NCBI GenBank assembly: GCA_021796015.1
Contig: JAJYOT010000050.1
Span: forward strand, 1-13,319
Reading direction: 5' to 3'
Length of the DNA: 13,319 bases
DNA from: a bacterium
GTDB lineage: Bacteria > Elusimicrobiota > Elusimicrobia > UBA1565 > UBA9628
Shown here: piece by piece, positions 1 through 6,917 of the stretch
Layout of the letters: each line of letters begins with the position of its first letter
Numbering within the stretch: position 1 is the first letter of the stretch
The notes under the pieces: generated by a model
The model's input: only the letters and a program-made list of their open reading frames with translations
Database searches by the model: none
What the model was told of the DNA's origin: nothing
Program-made: the position numbers and the translations under genes

Positions 1-253
1 GCCACAAAACGTTCCCGCCTGTCGGAGCGTCGTAGAGATAAAAGGTCAGAATCTCGGTCCCCGTCACCGGATAGCCGTTTTGCATCAGCCGACCTTGATA
101 CGATATCTCATCTGGCACCGTGCCGCTTGGAACCGCCGTCGCCAACACCTTCACCTGCGCTCTTAAAGGAGAAGACGCGAATAATAAAACTAGCGGAAAA
201 AGAAAAAAAACAAAAACGCCACGACCTTTCCATGATTGACCGACGGACATCAT
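1..253 (-). CDS. Secreted protein with YQGRL-type domain, 3' end cut by window edge
   Basis: The reading frame stays open to the left edge, so only the N-terminal 84 residues are present and the C-terminus is missing. Two ATG codons stand in tandem at 253 and 250; either could start the gene, and a weak AGG lies just upstream. The N-terminus has the look of a signal peptide: basic WKGRG, then a hydrophobic stretch (VFVFFLFPLVLLFA) and a plausible cleavage site after SPLRA near residue 32. The mature part contains ISYQGRLMQNGYPVTG followed by LTFYLYDAPTGGNVLW, a beta-rich motif found at the start of many exported, adhesin-like or tail-fibre-like proteins of unknown function. The gene follows rarA by about 50 bases on the same strand. 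Export is well supported; the actual role is not known. The lineage suggestion in the summary rests mainly on this motif and is tentative. Confidence 0.75.
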   Translation of the reverse strand, partial: MMSVGQSWKGRGVFVFFLFPLVLLFASSPLRAQVKVLATAVPSGTVPDEISYQGRLMQNGYPVTGTEILTFYLYDAPTGGNVLW

Positions 254-305
254 GGACCTATTGACTCAAATTTCAGGGCCGGGTGTCAAAATCGGAGACT
301 CGCCC

Positions 306-1616
306 TTACCGATTCGTCTTTTTTCTCAATTCCTTAAGTCGCGCGGACAAGCGTTTTTCGTCTCCTTCTTCGGTCGGATGATAAAACCGAACAGGACTCG
401 GCAGATATTCCTGAAAGACGTAATGCCCGGGAAAATCGTGCGGATACTGATAACCCGCTCCGTGTCCTCGGCTTTTGGAATCTAAATTTGAATCTCGGAG
501 AAAATGAGGAACCTCGCGCGCGGGCCCCTTTTCCACTTCCTCCATCGCGGCGTCTATCGCCAAATAAGAAGCGTTTGATTTGGGGGCGCAGGCGACATAG
601 ACGCAGGCTTGAGCGAGAATAATCCGGGCCTCCGGCATTCCCACTTTCTCAACCGCCTCAAAGGCGGCATTGCAAATTAAAAGCGCGCGGAAATCCGCGT
701 TTCCGACGTCTTCAGAGGCGCAAATCAAAAGACGACGAGCGATAAAACGCGGGTCTTCGCCGGCTTTAAGCATTTTTGCCATCCAATAAAGGGCCGCATC
801 AGGGTCCGAACCGCGGAGAGATTTAATAAAAGCGGAAATGTGATCGTAGTGATCGTCTGATTTTTTGTCGTAGCGCAAAACGCGTTTTTGAAGGCTCGAC
901 TCAAGACCATTTAGGTCAATCCGGCGTTCTCCAGTAGGATTAATCTCAGCGGACAAAACCGCCCGCTCAAAAGCGTTGATTAATTTTCGGGCATCTCCCG
1001 AGGAATCGACAATAAGATGGTTTTGAGCGTCCCCATCCATTCTGACCTTCATTTTTTTAACTTCCTCATTTTCCAAGGCCGCATTGAGGATTTTTTTTAA
1101 ATCCTGTTCCGTCAACGGCTTAAATTCAAAAGTGGCCAGACGAGACAAAAGCGCGGCGTTGACATAAAAAGAGGGGTTTTCGGTCGTCAGCCCGATTAAG
1201 ACGACCTCCCCTTTTTCGGTCGCGGGCAAAAGAACGTCCTGCTGGGTTCGGTTAAAATGGTGAATCTCATCAATGATCAAAAGAGAACGTTTGTTTTGGA
1301 AAAGCCGCCGTTCTCGGGCCAGGTCCAAAGCTTTTTTTAATTCAGAAACTCCGGACGCGACCGCGTTTAAAAACGTGGCCTCCATATCCAATTCGCGGGC
1401 GATTAAACGGGCTAAGGCCGTTTTGCCGCACCCCGGAGGGCCAAAAAATATGGAGGAAGAGAAATTTTTACCGGCGATAATCTGGGAAAGAATTTTTCCG
1501 GGGGCCAAAAGATGACTTTGACCAAAAAAATCTTTAAGGGTCTTGGGAGCCAAACGCCAGGACAAGGGAGAATCAACGGCGAAATCAAAGGAACCGAATA
1601 AAGACTCAGTCTTCAT
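306..1616 (-). CDS. rarA: Replication-associated recombination protein A (RarA/MgsA), AAA+ ATPase
   Basis: RarA is a clamp-loader-like AAA+ ATPase that acts at stalled replication forks and single-strand/duplex junctions. All the ATPase motifs are visible: Walker A GPPGCGKT (residues 59-66), Walker B LLIIDEIH (112-119), sensor 1 TTENPS (144-149), a probable arginine finger in LLSRL (Arg159) and sensor 2 GDARKLIN (207-214). The C-terminal half matches the family's tetramerisation region, including DPDAALYWMAKML, ARRLLICASEDVGNAD and the ending YQYPHDFPGHYVFQEYLP. The length of 436 residues is usual for the family. The start codon overlaps the end of zapA by 11 bases, so translation is probably coupled. 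The gene looks intact, with no unusual residues. Confidence 0.97.
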   Translation of the reverse strand: MKTESLFGSFDFAVDSPLSWRLAPKTLKDFFGQSHLLAPGKILSQIIAGKNFSSSIFFGPPGCGKTALARLIARELDMEATFLNAVASGVSELKKALDLARERRLFQNKRSLLIIDEIHHFNRTQQDVLLPATEKGEVVLIGLTTENPSFYVNAALLSRLATFEFKPLTEQDLKKILNAALENEEVKKMKVRMDGDAQNHLIVDSSGDARKLINAFERAVLSAEINPTGERRIDLNGLESSLQKRVLRYDKKSDDHYDHISAFIKSLRGSDPDAALYWMAKMLKAGEDPRFIARRLLICASEDVGNADFRALLICNAAFEAVEKVGMPEARIILAQACVYVACAPKSNASYLAIDAAMEEVEKGPAREVPHFLRDSNLDSKSRGHGAGYQYPHDFPGHYVFQEYLPSPVRFYHPTEEGDEKRLSARLKELRKKTNR

Positions 1617-1908
1617 CGCCTAGGGCCAAAGCTCCTTGAAGAGACAGGTGCATGTGGTCAACCTTGTTTTCAAGCGCTCTCGCTTCCGCGCTGACGGCTT
1701 CTTCTTTTTTAAAGTTTTCCATCGCAAAAGACAAGGCCGCCAAGATCGCGATTTTAGAACTGTCGGCAATTAGCGGATTTTCTTTAAAAATTTGTTCCAT
1801 CCTCGCTTCAACCGTTCGGGCTAAAGCATTGATCTCAATCGGAGTCAAACCCTCGATTCCCACCGTCAATTTACGGCGGAAAATTTCAATGTCGATTTTT
1901 TCGTTCAT
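1606..1908 (-). CDS. zapA: Cell division protein ZapA
   Basis: ZapA binds FtsZ and bundles its filaments at the division septum. The 100-residue protein has the family layout: a small N-terminal beta region (DIEIFRRKLTVGIEG, about residues 6-20), a helical core (INALARTVEARMEQIFKE and SKIAILAALSFAMENF, about 26-66) and a C-terminal coiled-coil helix (about 67-95). The IAILAALSFAMEN segment corresponds to the conserved AALNIA/YEL-type segment of the family. Its ATG overlaps the TGA of the upstream coiled-coil gene (ATGA), and its own end overlaps rarA by 11 bases. This gives a tight zapB-like/zapA/rarA cassette behind pheT. The family call is firm despite low sequence conservation. Confidence 0.88.
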   Translation of the reverse strand: MNEKIDIEIFRRKLTVGIEGLTPIEINALARTVEARMEQIFKENPLIADSSKIAILAALSFAMENFKKEEAVSAEARALENKVDHMHLSLQGALALGDED

Positions 1909-2150
1909 TTCGCGGCCCCGCTTATTTTGTCCAATTTATGAATTATTTTTTCCAGCCGTTCCCGCAGACGCCTTTGCCGAACCGGATAGTGGGATAAATG
2001 TTGAATTTGAGTCTTAAGGCGCTCATTTTCATCCATCAAATTTTTATTGGTCTTAAGCAATTTGGCGTTGCCCCCCCGCAATTTCTTAAGAGCATGACTT
2101 GCCTCCAAAACCAAATCTTCTAATCTTTTGATTTTATCGGGGATTAGCAC
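1905..2150 (-). CDS. Small coiled-coil protein, ZapB-like
   Basis: This 81-residue protein is almost wholly alpha-helical and heptad-like, rich in Leu, Lys, Glu and Asn (for example IKRLEDLVLEASHALKKL and ENERLKTQIQHLSHY). It has no signal peptide or membrane segment. It starts at a GTG at 2150, preceded at good spacing by GAGG that overlaps the pheT stop region. Its TGA overlaps the zapA ATG by four bases, so the two products are probably made together. Small coiled-coil genes directly before zapA are commonly annotated as ZapB-like, and ZapB is the ZapA partner that stabilises the Z-ring in Escherichia coli. Sequence alone does not prove homology because coiled coils converge. The assignment rests mostly on size, fold and position. 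Confidence 0.7.
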   Translation of the reverse strand: MLIPDKIKRLEDLVLEASHALKKLRGGNAKLLKTNKNLMDENERLKTQIQHLSHYPVRQRRLRERLEKIIHKLDKISGAAK

Positions 2151-2159
2151 TCTTTTCCT

Positions 2160-4556
2160 CTAAGATCTGAGGACGGCTCCGATTTTTTTCAAACTCTCCA
2201 AAATCTTTGTCACGAAAGCCTCCACTTCTTGGTCCGTCATCGTTCGGTCATCGCGCCCGAAGGTGAGCCGCAAAGTCAAGCTTTTAAAGCCTTTCTGGAT
2301 TTTGTCTCCAACAAACAAATCAACTAACTCCGTCTTTTTGAGTTCGTCGAGCTTGAACGCGCAAAGCGCCCGCGCGATTTCGGCATAGGGAATATCTTCC
2401 GGAACGAGAACGGAAATATCCCTCCAGGAGAATGGAAATTCGCTCAGAGGCTTTGAAAAAACCGGCGCCGGGTTTATTTTTTCTAGCCCAGAAAGATTCA
2501 ACTCAAAAATAAAAACTTCGTCTTTCGCACTCGAAGGAATGTCCCGGCGCGCCGCCGCCTCGGGATGAAGGGCGCCCAAAACGCCGATGACCTGCCCCTG
2601 CCATTTAAACTCAATTGATTTTCTTGGATGAAATAATTTTTGGTTATAAGGCAAGCCTAAATTAAAGGGAGAACTCTCAAGTTGAAAGGCCGATAAAGAA
2701 TCTTTCAAGACGCCCGAAACCGCGTAAAAATCATTTTCAATCACGCGCCCTTCTTTCCAATAAACCTCCGGAAACCGGCCCACGGCCACGCCTGAAAGAA
2801 GAACATTCTCTTTTCCGTCGTAAAAACCGGTTCCATTCTCAAATAAACGAAACGAAAAATTGCCATGATTAAAATTATACTGAGCGTTACGCAAAAGCCC
2901 GGTTAAAAGCGTGGGGCGCAAAATCGTCATATCTTCCGAAAGGGGATTATCCAGACGCACGCCTTTTTTTATCTCGGCTCCTGAAAGTTCAAAATCCGCA
3001 AGCGAAATTAAATCGTAGTTATAAGCTTCGAAAAAGCCCGCGTCTTTAAGACGTCGCGCCAAAAAGCCAACCAGCGCGGAAAGAGGAGTCTTACGGGCGG
3101 CGGCGGCAAGAACCTGAGGGCGATGGACGGGAATTTGGTCATAACCCAAAACCCGGGCAACCTCTTCCGCTAAATCCGCCCGATCTTTGAGGTCCAGGCG
3201 ATAGGAGGGCGGAGTCATGAAAAAAGAATCCCCTTCCATTTTCAAACTTCCCCCAAAACGAACAAGGCCTGAAAAAACATTTTTAATTTCCCCAGTCTTA
3301 AAATCAGAGCCCAGCATTTGGTTGATTCGCGCGGAAGAAACGACAATCGCGGAATTTTCTTGAGCGTCTTTTTGAACGACGGGGGTGGAAACCCTGGCCG
3401 CCGAACCCGCCAGAGACAAAATTAATTCAGCCGCTTTAAGAGAGGCGATTTCCGGAAGCTTGGGATCGGTCCCACGTTCAAACCGATAAGAAGACTCAGA
3501 CTTAAGTCTCAGGCCCTGAGCCGCCCGTCGAATCAAGGCCGCGTTGAAAGAAGCGCTTTCTAAAAATACGCGTTTAGTCTTTGACAAAACGGCCGAGGAA
3601 AGCCCCCCCATCACTCCCGCGATCGCCTGCGGAGATTTTTGATCGGCGATAACCAAAAACTCAGAGTTCAGATCGTATTTTTTATCGTCTAAGGCCGTCA
3701 AGGATTCTCCCGCGCGCGCCCGGCGAACAAAAATCTCTTTTCCCTCTAAAACATCCGCGTCAAAAACGTGCAAGGGTTGCCCCAAATCCATGAGGATATA
3801 ATTAGTGACGTCCACGATACTATTAATGGATTTAATTCCAACAGAGCCTAAGCGATCCACTAACCAAGAAGGACTCGGACCCACAATCAGATTTTCAAAA
3901 ACCCGCCCCACATAGACCGGACAATCTTTCACGGATTCAACCACAATTTTAAACGGAACCAAATCCGAAACGTTTAAGGCCGGAATCTTAAAATCTTTAA
4001 GCGTAAGATTGAGCGAAGAAGAAAGCTCCCGGGCCAGCCCTAAATGGGATAGACAATCCGGGCGATTGGGCGTGACTGCCACATCCAGAACCTCGGTTCT
4101 TTCCCCCAAGGCCATGGCCATATCTCTCCCCAGGGATAATTCCTGATCCAAGACCAAAATTCCGCCATTTTCAGCCCCTAACCCCAGTTCTTTTCCGGAA
4201 CAGATCATGCCCGAGGACTCAACCCCGCGTATTTTGGACTTTGAAATTTTCATTCCCCCTGGAAGATCGGCCCCAATTTTGGCTAAAGGCACTTTTTGGC
4301 CGACCGCGATATTTTTAGCTCCGCAGACAATCGTAAAATTATCGCTTCCATCGGTCACCTGGCAAACGCTGAGGCGATCCGCGTTTGGGTGTTTCTCAAT
4401 TTGGAGTATCTGGGCGGAAACGACCCCTTTAAACTGAGGCCCTTTCTTTTCAATAGATTCCACCTCAAAACCTAAGGCCGCCAATTTCCCCGCCAATTCC
4501 TCCGCGGAAAAATTAAATTCCAAATGTTCTTTAAGCCAGGAAAGAGATATTTTCAT
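2160..4556 (-). CDS. pheT: Phenylalanine--tRNA ligase, beta subunit
   Basis: PheT is the large subunit of the alpha2-beta2 phenylalanyl-tRNA synthetase, carrying tRNA-binding and editing domains. The order of domains is complete over 798 residues: an N-terminal part, an EMAP/OB-like tRNA-binding domain (about 42-150, with HPNADRLSVCQV), B3/B4 editing domain (about 210-375, with VDVTNYILMDLGQPLHVFD and RFERGTDP), B5 domain (about 400-475), the catalytic-like core (about 490-690, with LDNPLSEDMTILRPTLLTGLL) and a C-terminal FDX-ACB anticodon-binding domain (about 704-797, with SEFPFSWRDISVLV). The ATG follows the pheS stop with no spacer (TAAATG), consistent with coupled translation giving equal subunit amounts. 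Nothing is missing or broken. Confidence 0.98.
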   Translation of the reverse strand: MKISLSWLKEHLEFNFSAEELAGKLAALGFEVESIEKKGPQFKGVVSAQILQIEKHPNADRLSVCQVTDGSDNFTIVCGAKNIAVGQKVPLAKIGADLPGGMKISKSKIRGVESSGMICSGKELGLGAENGGILVLDQELSLGRDMAMALGERTEVLDVAVTPNRPDCLSHLGLARELSSSLNLTLKDFKIPALNVSDLVPFKIVVESVKDCPVYVGRVFENLIVGPSPSWLVDRLGSVGIKSINSIVDVTNYILMDLGQPLHVFDADVLEGKEIFVRRARAGESLTALDDKKYDLNSEFLVIADQKSPQAIAGVMGGLSSAVLSKTKRVFLESASFNAALIRRAAQGLRLKSESSYRFERGTDPKLPEIASLKAAELILSLAGSAARVSTPVVQKDAQENSAIVVSSARINQMLGSDFKTGEIKNVFSGLVRFGGSLKMEGDSFFMTPPSYRLDLKDRADLAEEVARVLGYDQIPVHRPQVLAAAARKTPLSALVGFLARRLKDAGFFEAYNYDLISLADFELSGAEIKKGVRLDNPLSEDMTILRPTLLTGLLRNAQYNFNHGNFSFRLFENGTGFYDGKENVLLSGVAVGRFPEVYWKEGRVIENDFYAVSGVLKDSLSAFQLESSPFNLGLPYNQKLFHPRKSIEFKWQGQVIGVLGALHPEAAARRDIPSSAKDEVFIFELNLSGLEKINPAPVFSKPLSEFPFSWRDISVLVPEDIPYAEIARALCAFKLDELKKTELVDLFVGDKIQKGFKSLTLRLTFGRDDRTMTDQEVEAFVTKILESLKKIGAVLRS

Positions 4557-5642
4557 TTAAGCGAAAAGAGACAACTCCTCATCTTCAAACTGGGAAAGGA
4601 ACCGAACGTCGTTCGCATAGAAATTGCGAATATCTTGAATCCGCCATTTAAGCATCGCAACCCTTTCAATTCCAATCCCGAACGCAAATCCCGACCAAAT
4701 TTCAGGATCATAGCCCACGGCTTTAAAAACGTTTGGGTGAACCATACCGGCCCCCAGAATTTCGATAAAACCTGTTTTCTTACAAATGACGCACGGGCGC
4801 CCATTTTCTCCCGTCCCTGTCCCCGAACAAAACAAACATGATAAATCCACTTCCGCCGAAGGCTCGGTGAACGGAAAATAAGACGGGCGAAAGCGAACCT
4901 TGATCCGGGGGCCAAAAAGAGCTTTGAGAAATTCTTCCAAAACGCCCTTCAGGTCGGCAAAGGTCACGTTTTGATCCACATACAACCCTTCCACCTGATG
5001 AAATACGGCGGAATGAGTGGCGTCCACGGCCTCATGCCTGAACACTCGTCCCGGACAAATGATTCGCAAAGGCGGTTTTTGTTTTCTCATCGCGCGAATC
5101 TGAACAGGAGAGGTATGCGTTCTCAAGACCTTGCTCCCTTCGACATAAAAAGTGTCTTGCATATCGCGAGCCGAGTGATGTTCGGGAATATTGAGAGCCG
5201 TAAAATTATGTTCGTCATCCTCAATGAGCGGGCCTTCGGCCCAGGAAAACCCCATCAACCCTAAAATATGAGCCATCTGGTCTTGCATTTTTGTCAGCGG
5301 ATGCAAACGACCCCTTAAAGGGAAAAGAGGCGGGAGGCTTAAATCCAGGCCTTGAGTTTTTAGCTCCGCTTCAAAACTCAATTTCTTAATTTTTAAGGCG
5401 CGGGCTTCAATTTTCTCTTCCAACTGGGATTTAATTTGTTGCGCCTTCGGAGCCAAGAGTTTCCGATCTTCAAGGGAAAGATCCTTAATGGACTTTAGAA
5501 GCTCGTTTAAAGGCGACTTGCGCCCAAGAAAATGAATACGAAGGTTCTCTAAATCCTCCGCGGTTAGAGCGGCGTCAAAGTTTTCGGAGGCTACCGCACG
5601 GGCAATTTTTTCAAGAGCTCTTTCCCAATCCGAGGAATTCAT
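4557..5642 (-). CDS. pheS: Phenylalanine--tRNA ligase, alpha subunit
   Basis: PheS is the catalytic subunit of phenylalanyl-tRNA synthetase, a class II enzyme that charges tRNA-Phe. The first 100 residues or so form the tRNA-contacting helical coiled coil. The class II core follows: HPLTKM (114-119), THTSPVQIRAM (175-185; motif 2 region begins nearby), the motif 2 sequence GRVFRHEAVDATHSAVFHQVEG (198-219), and motif 3 GFAFGIGIERVAML (318-331). Within the core, two Cys pairs (C269/C272 and C284/C287, CLFC and CVIC) form a possible zinc knuckle just before GFIEILGAGMVHPNV. This cysteine-bearing variant occurs in several phyla. The length of 361 residues is normal. The ATG at 5642 is preceded by an AAGAG-like weak ribosome site. 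The gene sits 35 bases after rplT. Confidence 0.98.
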   Translation of the reverse strand: MNSSDWERALEKIARAVASENFDAALTAEDLENLRIHFLGRKSPLNELLKSIKDLSLEDRKLLAPKAQQIKSQLEEKIEARALKIKKLSFEAELKTQGLDLSLPPLFPLRGRLHPLTKMQDQMAHILGLMGFSWAEGPLIEDDEHNFTALNIPEHHSARDMQDTFYVEGSKVLRTHTSPVQIRAMRKQKPPLRIICPGRVFRHEAVDATHSAVFHQVEGLYVDQNVTFADLKGVLEEFLKALFGPRIKVRFRPSYFPFTEPSAEVDLSCLFCSGTGTGENGRPCVICKKTGFIEILGAGMVHPNVFKAVGYDPEIWSGFAFGIGIERVAMLKWRIQDIRNFYANDVRFLSQFEDEELSLFA

Positions 5643-5677
5643 CTCTTATTTTGCCCCTCGACTCGGCGAAAGTCGTC

Positions 5678-6058
5678 TTAGGCGGCCGCTTTTGCCGAAG
5701 ATTGAGAGTTTCCAGACGCTCCCGCGAGGCTGACCAGATGCTTGAAAGAACCGGCGTCGGTCACCGCAATTTCGGAAAGCATCTTGCGGTTAAGCGCGAT
5801 TCCGGCTTTCTTGAGTCCCGCGATAAAGCGAGAATAAGTCGTTCCCTGCTCGCGGCAAGCGGCGTTGATGCGTTGCGTCCAAAGAGAGCGGAAATCTCCT
5901 TTCCGGTCCTTTCGACCGGAATAAGAGGCGGTCAAGGACTTTTCCACCTGCTGTTTAACCATGCGCCATTTGCGGCTCTTATCCGAATAAAAGCCCTTGG
6001 CGAGCTTAAAATATTTTCTCTTGTGTCTTCGAGTCGTAACGCCGGATTTAATTCTCAT
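5678..6058 (-). CDS. rplT: Large-subunit ribosomal protein L20
   Basis: L20 binds 23S rRNA early in assembly of the large subunit. In several bacteria it also represses its own operon by binding a leader that mimics its rRNA site. The protein shows the typical basic N-terminal extension (RIKSGVTTRRHKRKYFKLAKGF), the globular signature RKGDFRSLWTQRINAACREQG (about residues 52-72) and the helix with LKKAGIALNRKMLSEIAV. At 126 residues it carries a short Ser/Ala-rich C-terminal tail beyond the usual end. The start overlaps its own ribosome site with the rpmI stop: TGAGGAG lies immediately before the ATG. The infC-rpmI-rplT-pheS-pheT order is a conserved bacterial arrangement. Confidence 0.98.
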   Translation of the reverse strand: MRIKSGVTTRRHKRKYFKLAKGFYSDKSRKWRMVKQQVEKSLTASYSGRKDRKGDFRSLWTQRINAACREQGTTYSRFIAGLKKAGIALNRKMLSEIAVTDAGSFKHLVSLAGASGNSQSSAKAAA

Positions 6059-6064
6059 AACTCC

Positions 6065-6262
6065 TCACCGATACGGCAGATATTGCGAAATAGTTTTTCC
6101 GTCCACGTTATTGAGCGTGTTTTTTCCGCTCAAAAAACGGCTCCGACCGGAAGACATCGGGGCTAGAAGATGGCGCTTGCCCGCGCGTTTGTGGCGCCAA
6201 AGGCCTTTTCCTGTTTTTAAAAACCGCTTTTTCGCTCCGCTGTGCGACTTTATCTTGGGCAT
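6065..6262 (-). CDS. rpmI: Large-subunit ribosomal protein L35
   Basis: L35 is a small, very basic protein of the large ribosomal subunit. The 65-residue sequence has the family hallmarks: MPKIKSHSGAKKRF at the N-terminus, KRAGKRHLL in the middle (about 25-33) and a C-terminal NNVDGKTISQYLPY. The ATG at 6262 is set by a strong AGGAG six bases upstream. That site is the 3' neighbour of the large hairpin structure in the infC-rpmI gap, so initiation at rpmI is the likely control point for both L35 and L20. rplT follows after six bases. Confidence 0.98.
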   Translation of the reverse strand: MPKIKSHSGAKKRFLKTGKGLWRHKRAGKRHLLAPMSSGRSRFLSGKNTLNNVDGKTISQYLPYR

Positions 6263-6350
6263 GATATTCTCCTAAAAGGGACTACTGCCTTTCCTCATAA
6301 TCTTGAGGTCGGCATTGTCCCAACCTTAAGATCATTAAGGAAAGGGACTA
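6263..6350 (-). promoter_or_regulatory. Structured mRNA leader before rpmI, candidate L20 autoregulatory element
   Basis: On the minus-strand transcript two hairpins share one arm. Hairpin 1 pairs GUCCC (6348-6344, beginning in the infC stop codon) with GGGAC (6321-6317), with an inner perfect stem CCUUAA/UUAAGG (6340-6335 with 6329-6324). Hairpin 2 reuses GGGAC (6321-6317) with a second GUCCC (6282-6278), then UGCC/GGCA (6314-6311 with 6289-6286), then CCUCA/UGAGG (6308-6304 with 6297-6293). Asymmetric A-rich internal loops AA/GUA and GA/AAA separate the stems. Hairpin 2 ends four bases before the rpmI AGGAG. Irregular A-rich stems are what L20 recognises in known leaders, so autoregulation of rpmI-rplT is the likely role. 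The pairings are read directly; the ligand is inferred. Confidence 0.65.
6269..6273 (-). promoter_or_regulatory. Ribosome binding site of rpmI
   Basis: AGGAG sits six bases before the rpmI ATG and four U bases after the 3' arm of the long leader hairpin. This is one of the strongest ribosome sites in the operon. Its position means that a protein bound to that hairpin, or a stabilised hairpin, would block ribosome entry. Confidence 0.75.
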
Positions 6351-6875
6351 ATGTTTCGGGATGAGCGTCATGAAAAGACGATTTCGGTCGTTTTGGGGAG
6401 CCTGTTCAATGGAACTCGTCGGCTCCAGCCTGACCCGAATATCGTCCAACAACTTCATTCCCAAATCCTTATGCTGCATTTCTCGTCCGCGAAAAACCAC
6501 CATCACCCTCACTTTGTCGCGGGCGGCCAAAAATTCCCCGATCTGCTTAATCTTAACTTCTAAATCATGAACCCCAATATGGGGTTTAAAACGCACTTCC
6601 TTGAGCATTCCCGCTTTTTGGTTCTTGCGGGCTTCTCTTTCCTTCTTTTCCTGCTCGTATTTATACTTTGAAAAATCTAGTATCTTACAGACCGGCGGGT
6701 TGGCCGTGGGCGCGATTTCAATTAAATCCAACCCTCTTTGCCGAGCCATCGCCAAGGCTTCCGGCAACGGACGAACGCCCACCTGAGTCCCATCGGAATC
6801 AATCACCCGAACTTCTCTGGCCGAAATGCGGTTATTAATCCGAACCTGCACGCTGTTTTTAGTAAACTTGTTTAT
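6348..6875 (-). CDS. infC: Translation initiation factor IF-3, probable AUA start
   Basis: IF-3 binds the 30S subunit, checks the start codon and initiator tRNA, and keeps subunits apart. The protein has both family domains and their linker: N-domain with INNRISAREVRVID and DLIEIAPTANPPVCKILDFSKYKYE, a basic linker KKEREARKNQKAG, and C-domain with KEVRFKPHIGVHDLEVK and VFRGREMQHKDLG. The first conventional start in frame is GTG at 6851, but it has no ribosome site and gives only five residues before the conserved INNRI. Eight codons upstream an ATA (6875-6873) has GAGGG a few bases before it and gives MNKFTKNSVQVRINN, close to the usual family N-terminus. An in-frame TGA lies just further upstream. 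Rare starts are a hallmark of infC because IF-3 discriminates against them and so limits its own synthesis. The product call is certain; the exact start is likely but not proven. Confidence 0.93.
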   Translation of the reverse strand: MNKFTKNSVQVRINNRISAREVRVIDSDGTQVGVRPLPEALAMARQRGLDLIEIAPTANPPVCKILDFSKYKYEQEKKEREARKNQKAGMLKEVRFKPHIGVHDLEVKIKQIGEFLAARDKVRVMVVFRGREMQHKDLGMKLLDDIRVRLEPTSSIEQAPQNDRNRLFMTLIPKH

Positions 6876-6917
6876 ATTCCCTCAAGGAAAACTGCTAATA
6901 TTTAAAATAGTCCGACA
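6876..6917 (+). promoter_or_regulatory. AT-rich divergent spacer with possible trpS -10 elements
   Basis: This 42-base gap separates infC and trpS. Plus-strand -10-like hexamers TAATAT (6896-6901) and TAAAAT (6903-6908) are visible, but I find no convincing -35 at proper spacing. If the second hexamer is used, transcription would begin within a few bases of the trpS ATG, leaving little or no leader. No ribosome site is present directly before that ATG, which fits a leaderless or near-leaderless message. Confidence 0.3.
6879..6883 (-). promoter_or_regulatory. Ribosome binding site supporting the AUA start of infC
   Basis: GAGGG lies three bases before the ATA codon at 6875-6873. It is about 27 bases before the GTG at 6851, too far to serve that codon. 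No other purine-rich site lies closer to the GTG. The spacing to ATA is somewhat short. Confidence 0.5.

Noticed and set aside
254..305. TTGACA at 289-284 on the minus strand as a promoter for the secreted-protein gene
   Set aside because: The -35 is perfect, but no acceptable -10 lies at 16-19 bases; the best candidate (TCAATA) matches poorly and would put the start on the ATG itself.
1652..2017. Plus-strand open frame opposite zapA and the coiled-coil gene
   Set aside because: Antisense shadow of a confirmed gene cassette with no initiation signal.
4553..4915. Second minus-strand frame within pheS, and another frame across trpS
   Set aside because: Both lie wholly inside certain synthetase genes, and their translations show no domain-like pattern.
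5653..5677. Small hairpin in the rplT-pheS gap (CGACT/AGTCG) as a regulatory element
   Set aside because: The stem is only five base pairs with a seven-base loop and no repeat or U-run, so it could easily be chance.
5651..6166. Long plus-strand open frame opposite rplT and rpmI
   Set aside because: It mirrors the codon pattern of two certain ribosomal protein genes, has no ribosome site and no recognisable protein motif.
6317..6348. First leader hairpin as a Rho-independent terminator after infC
   Set aside because: No U-run follows the stem, and rpmI-rplT must be transcribed from the same operon, so a regulatory hairpin is more likely.
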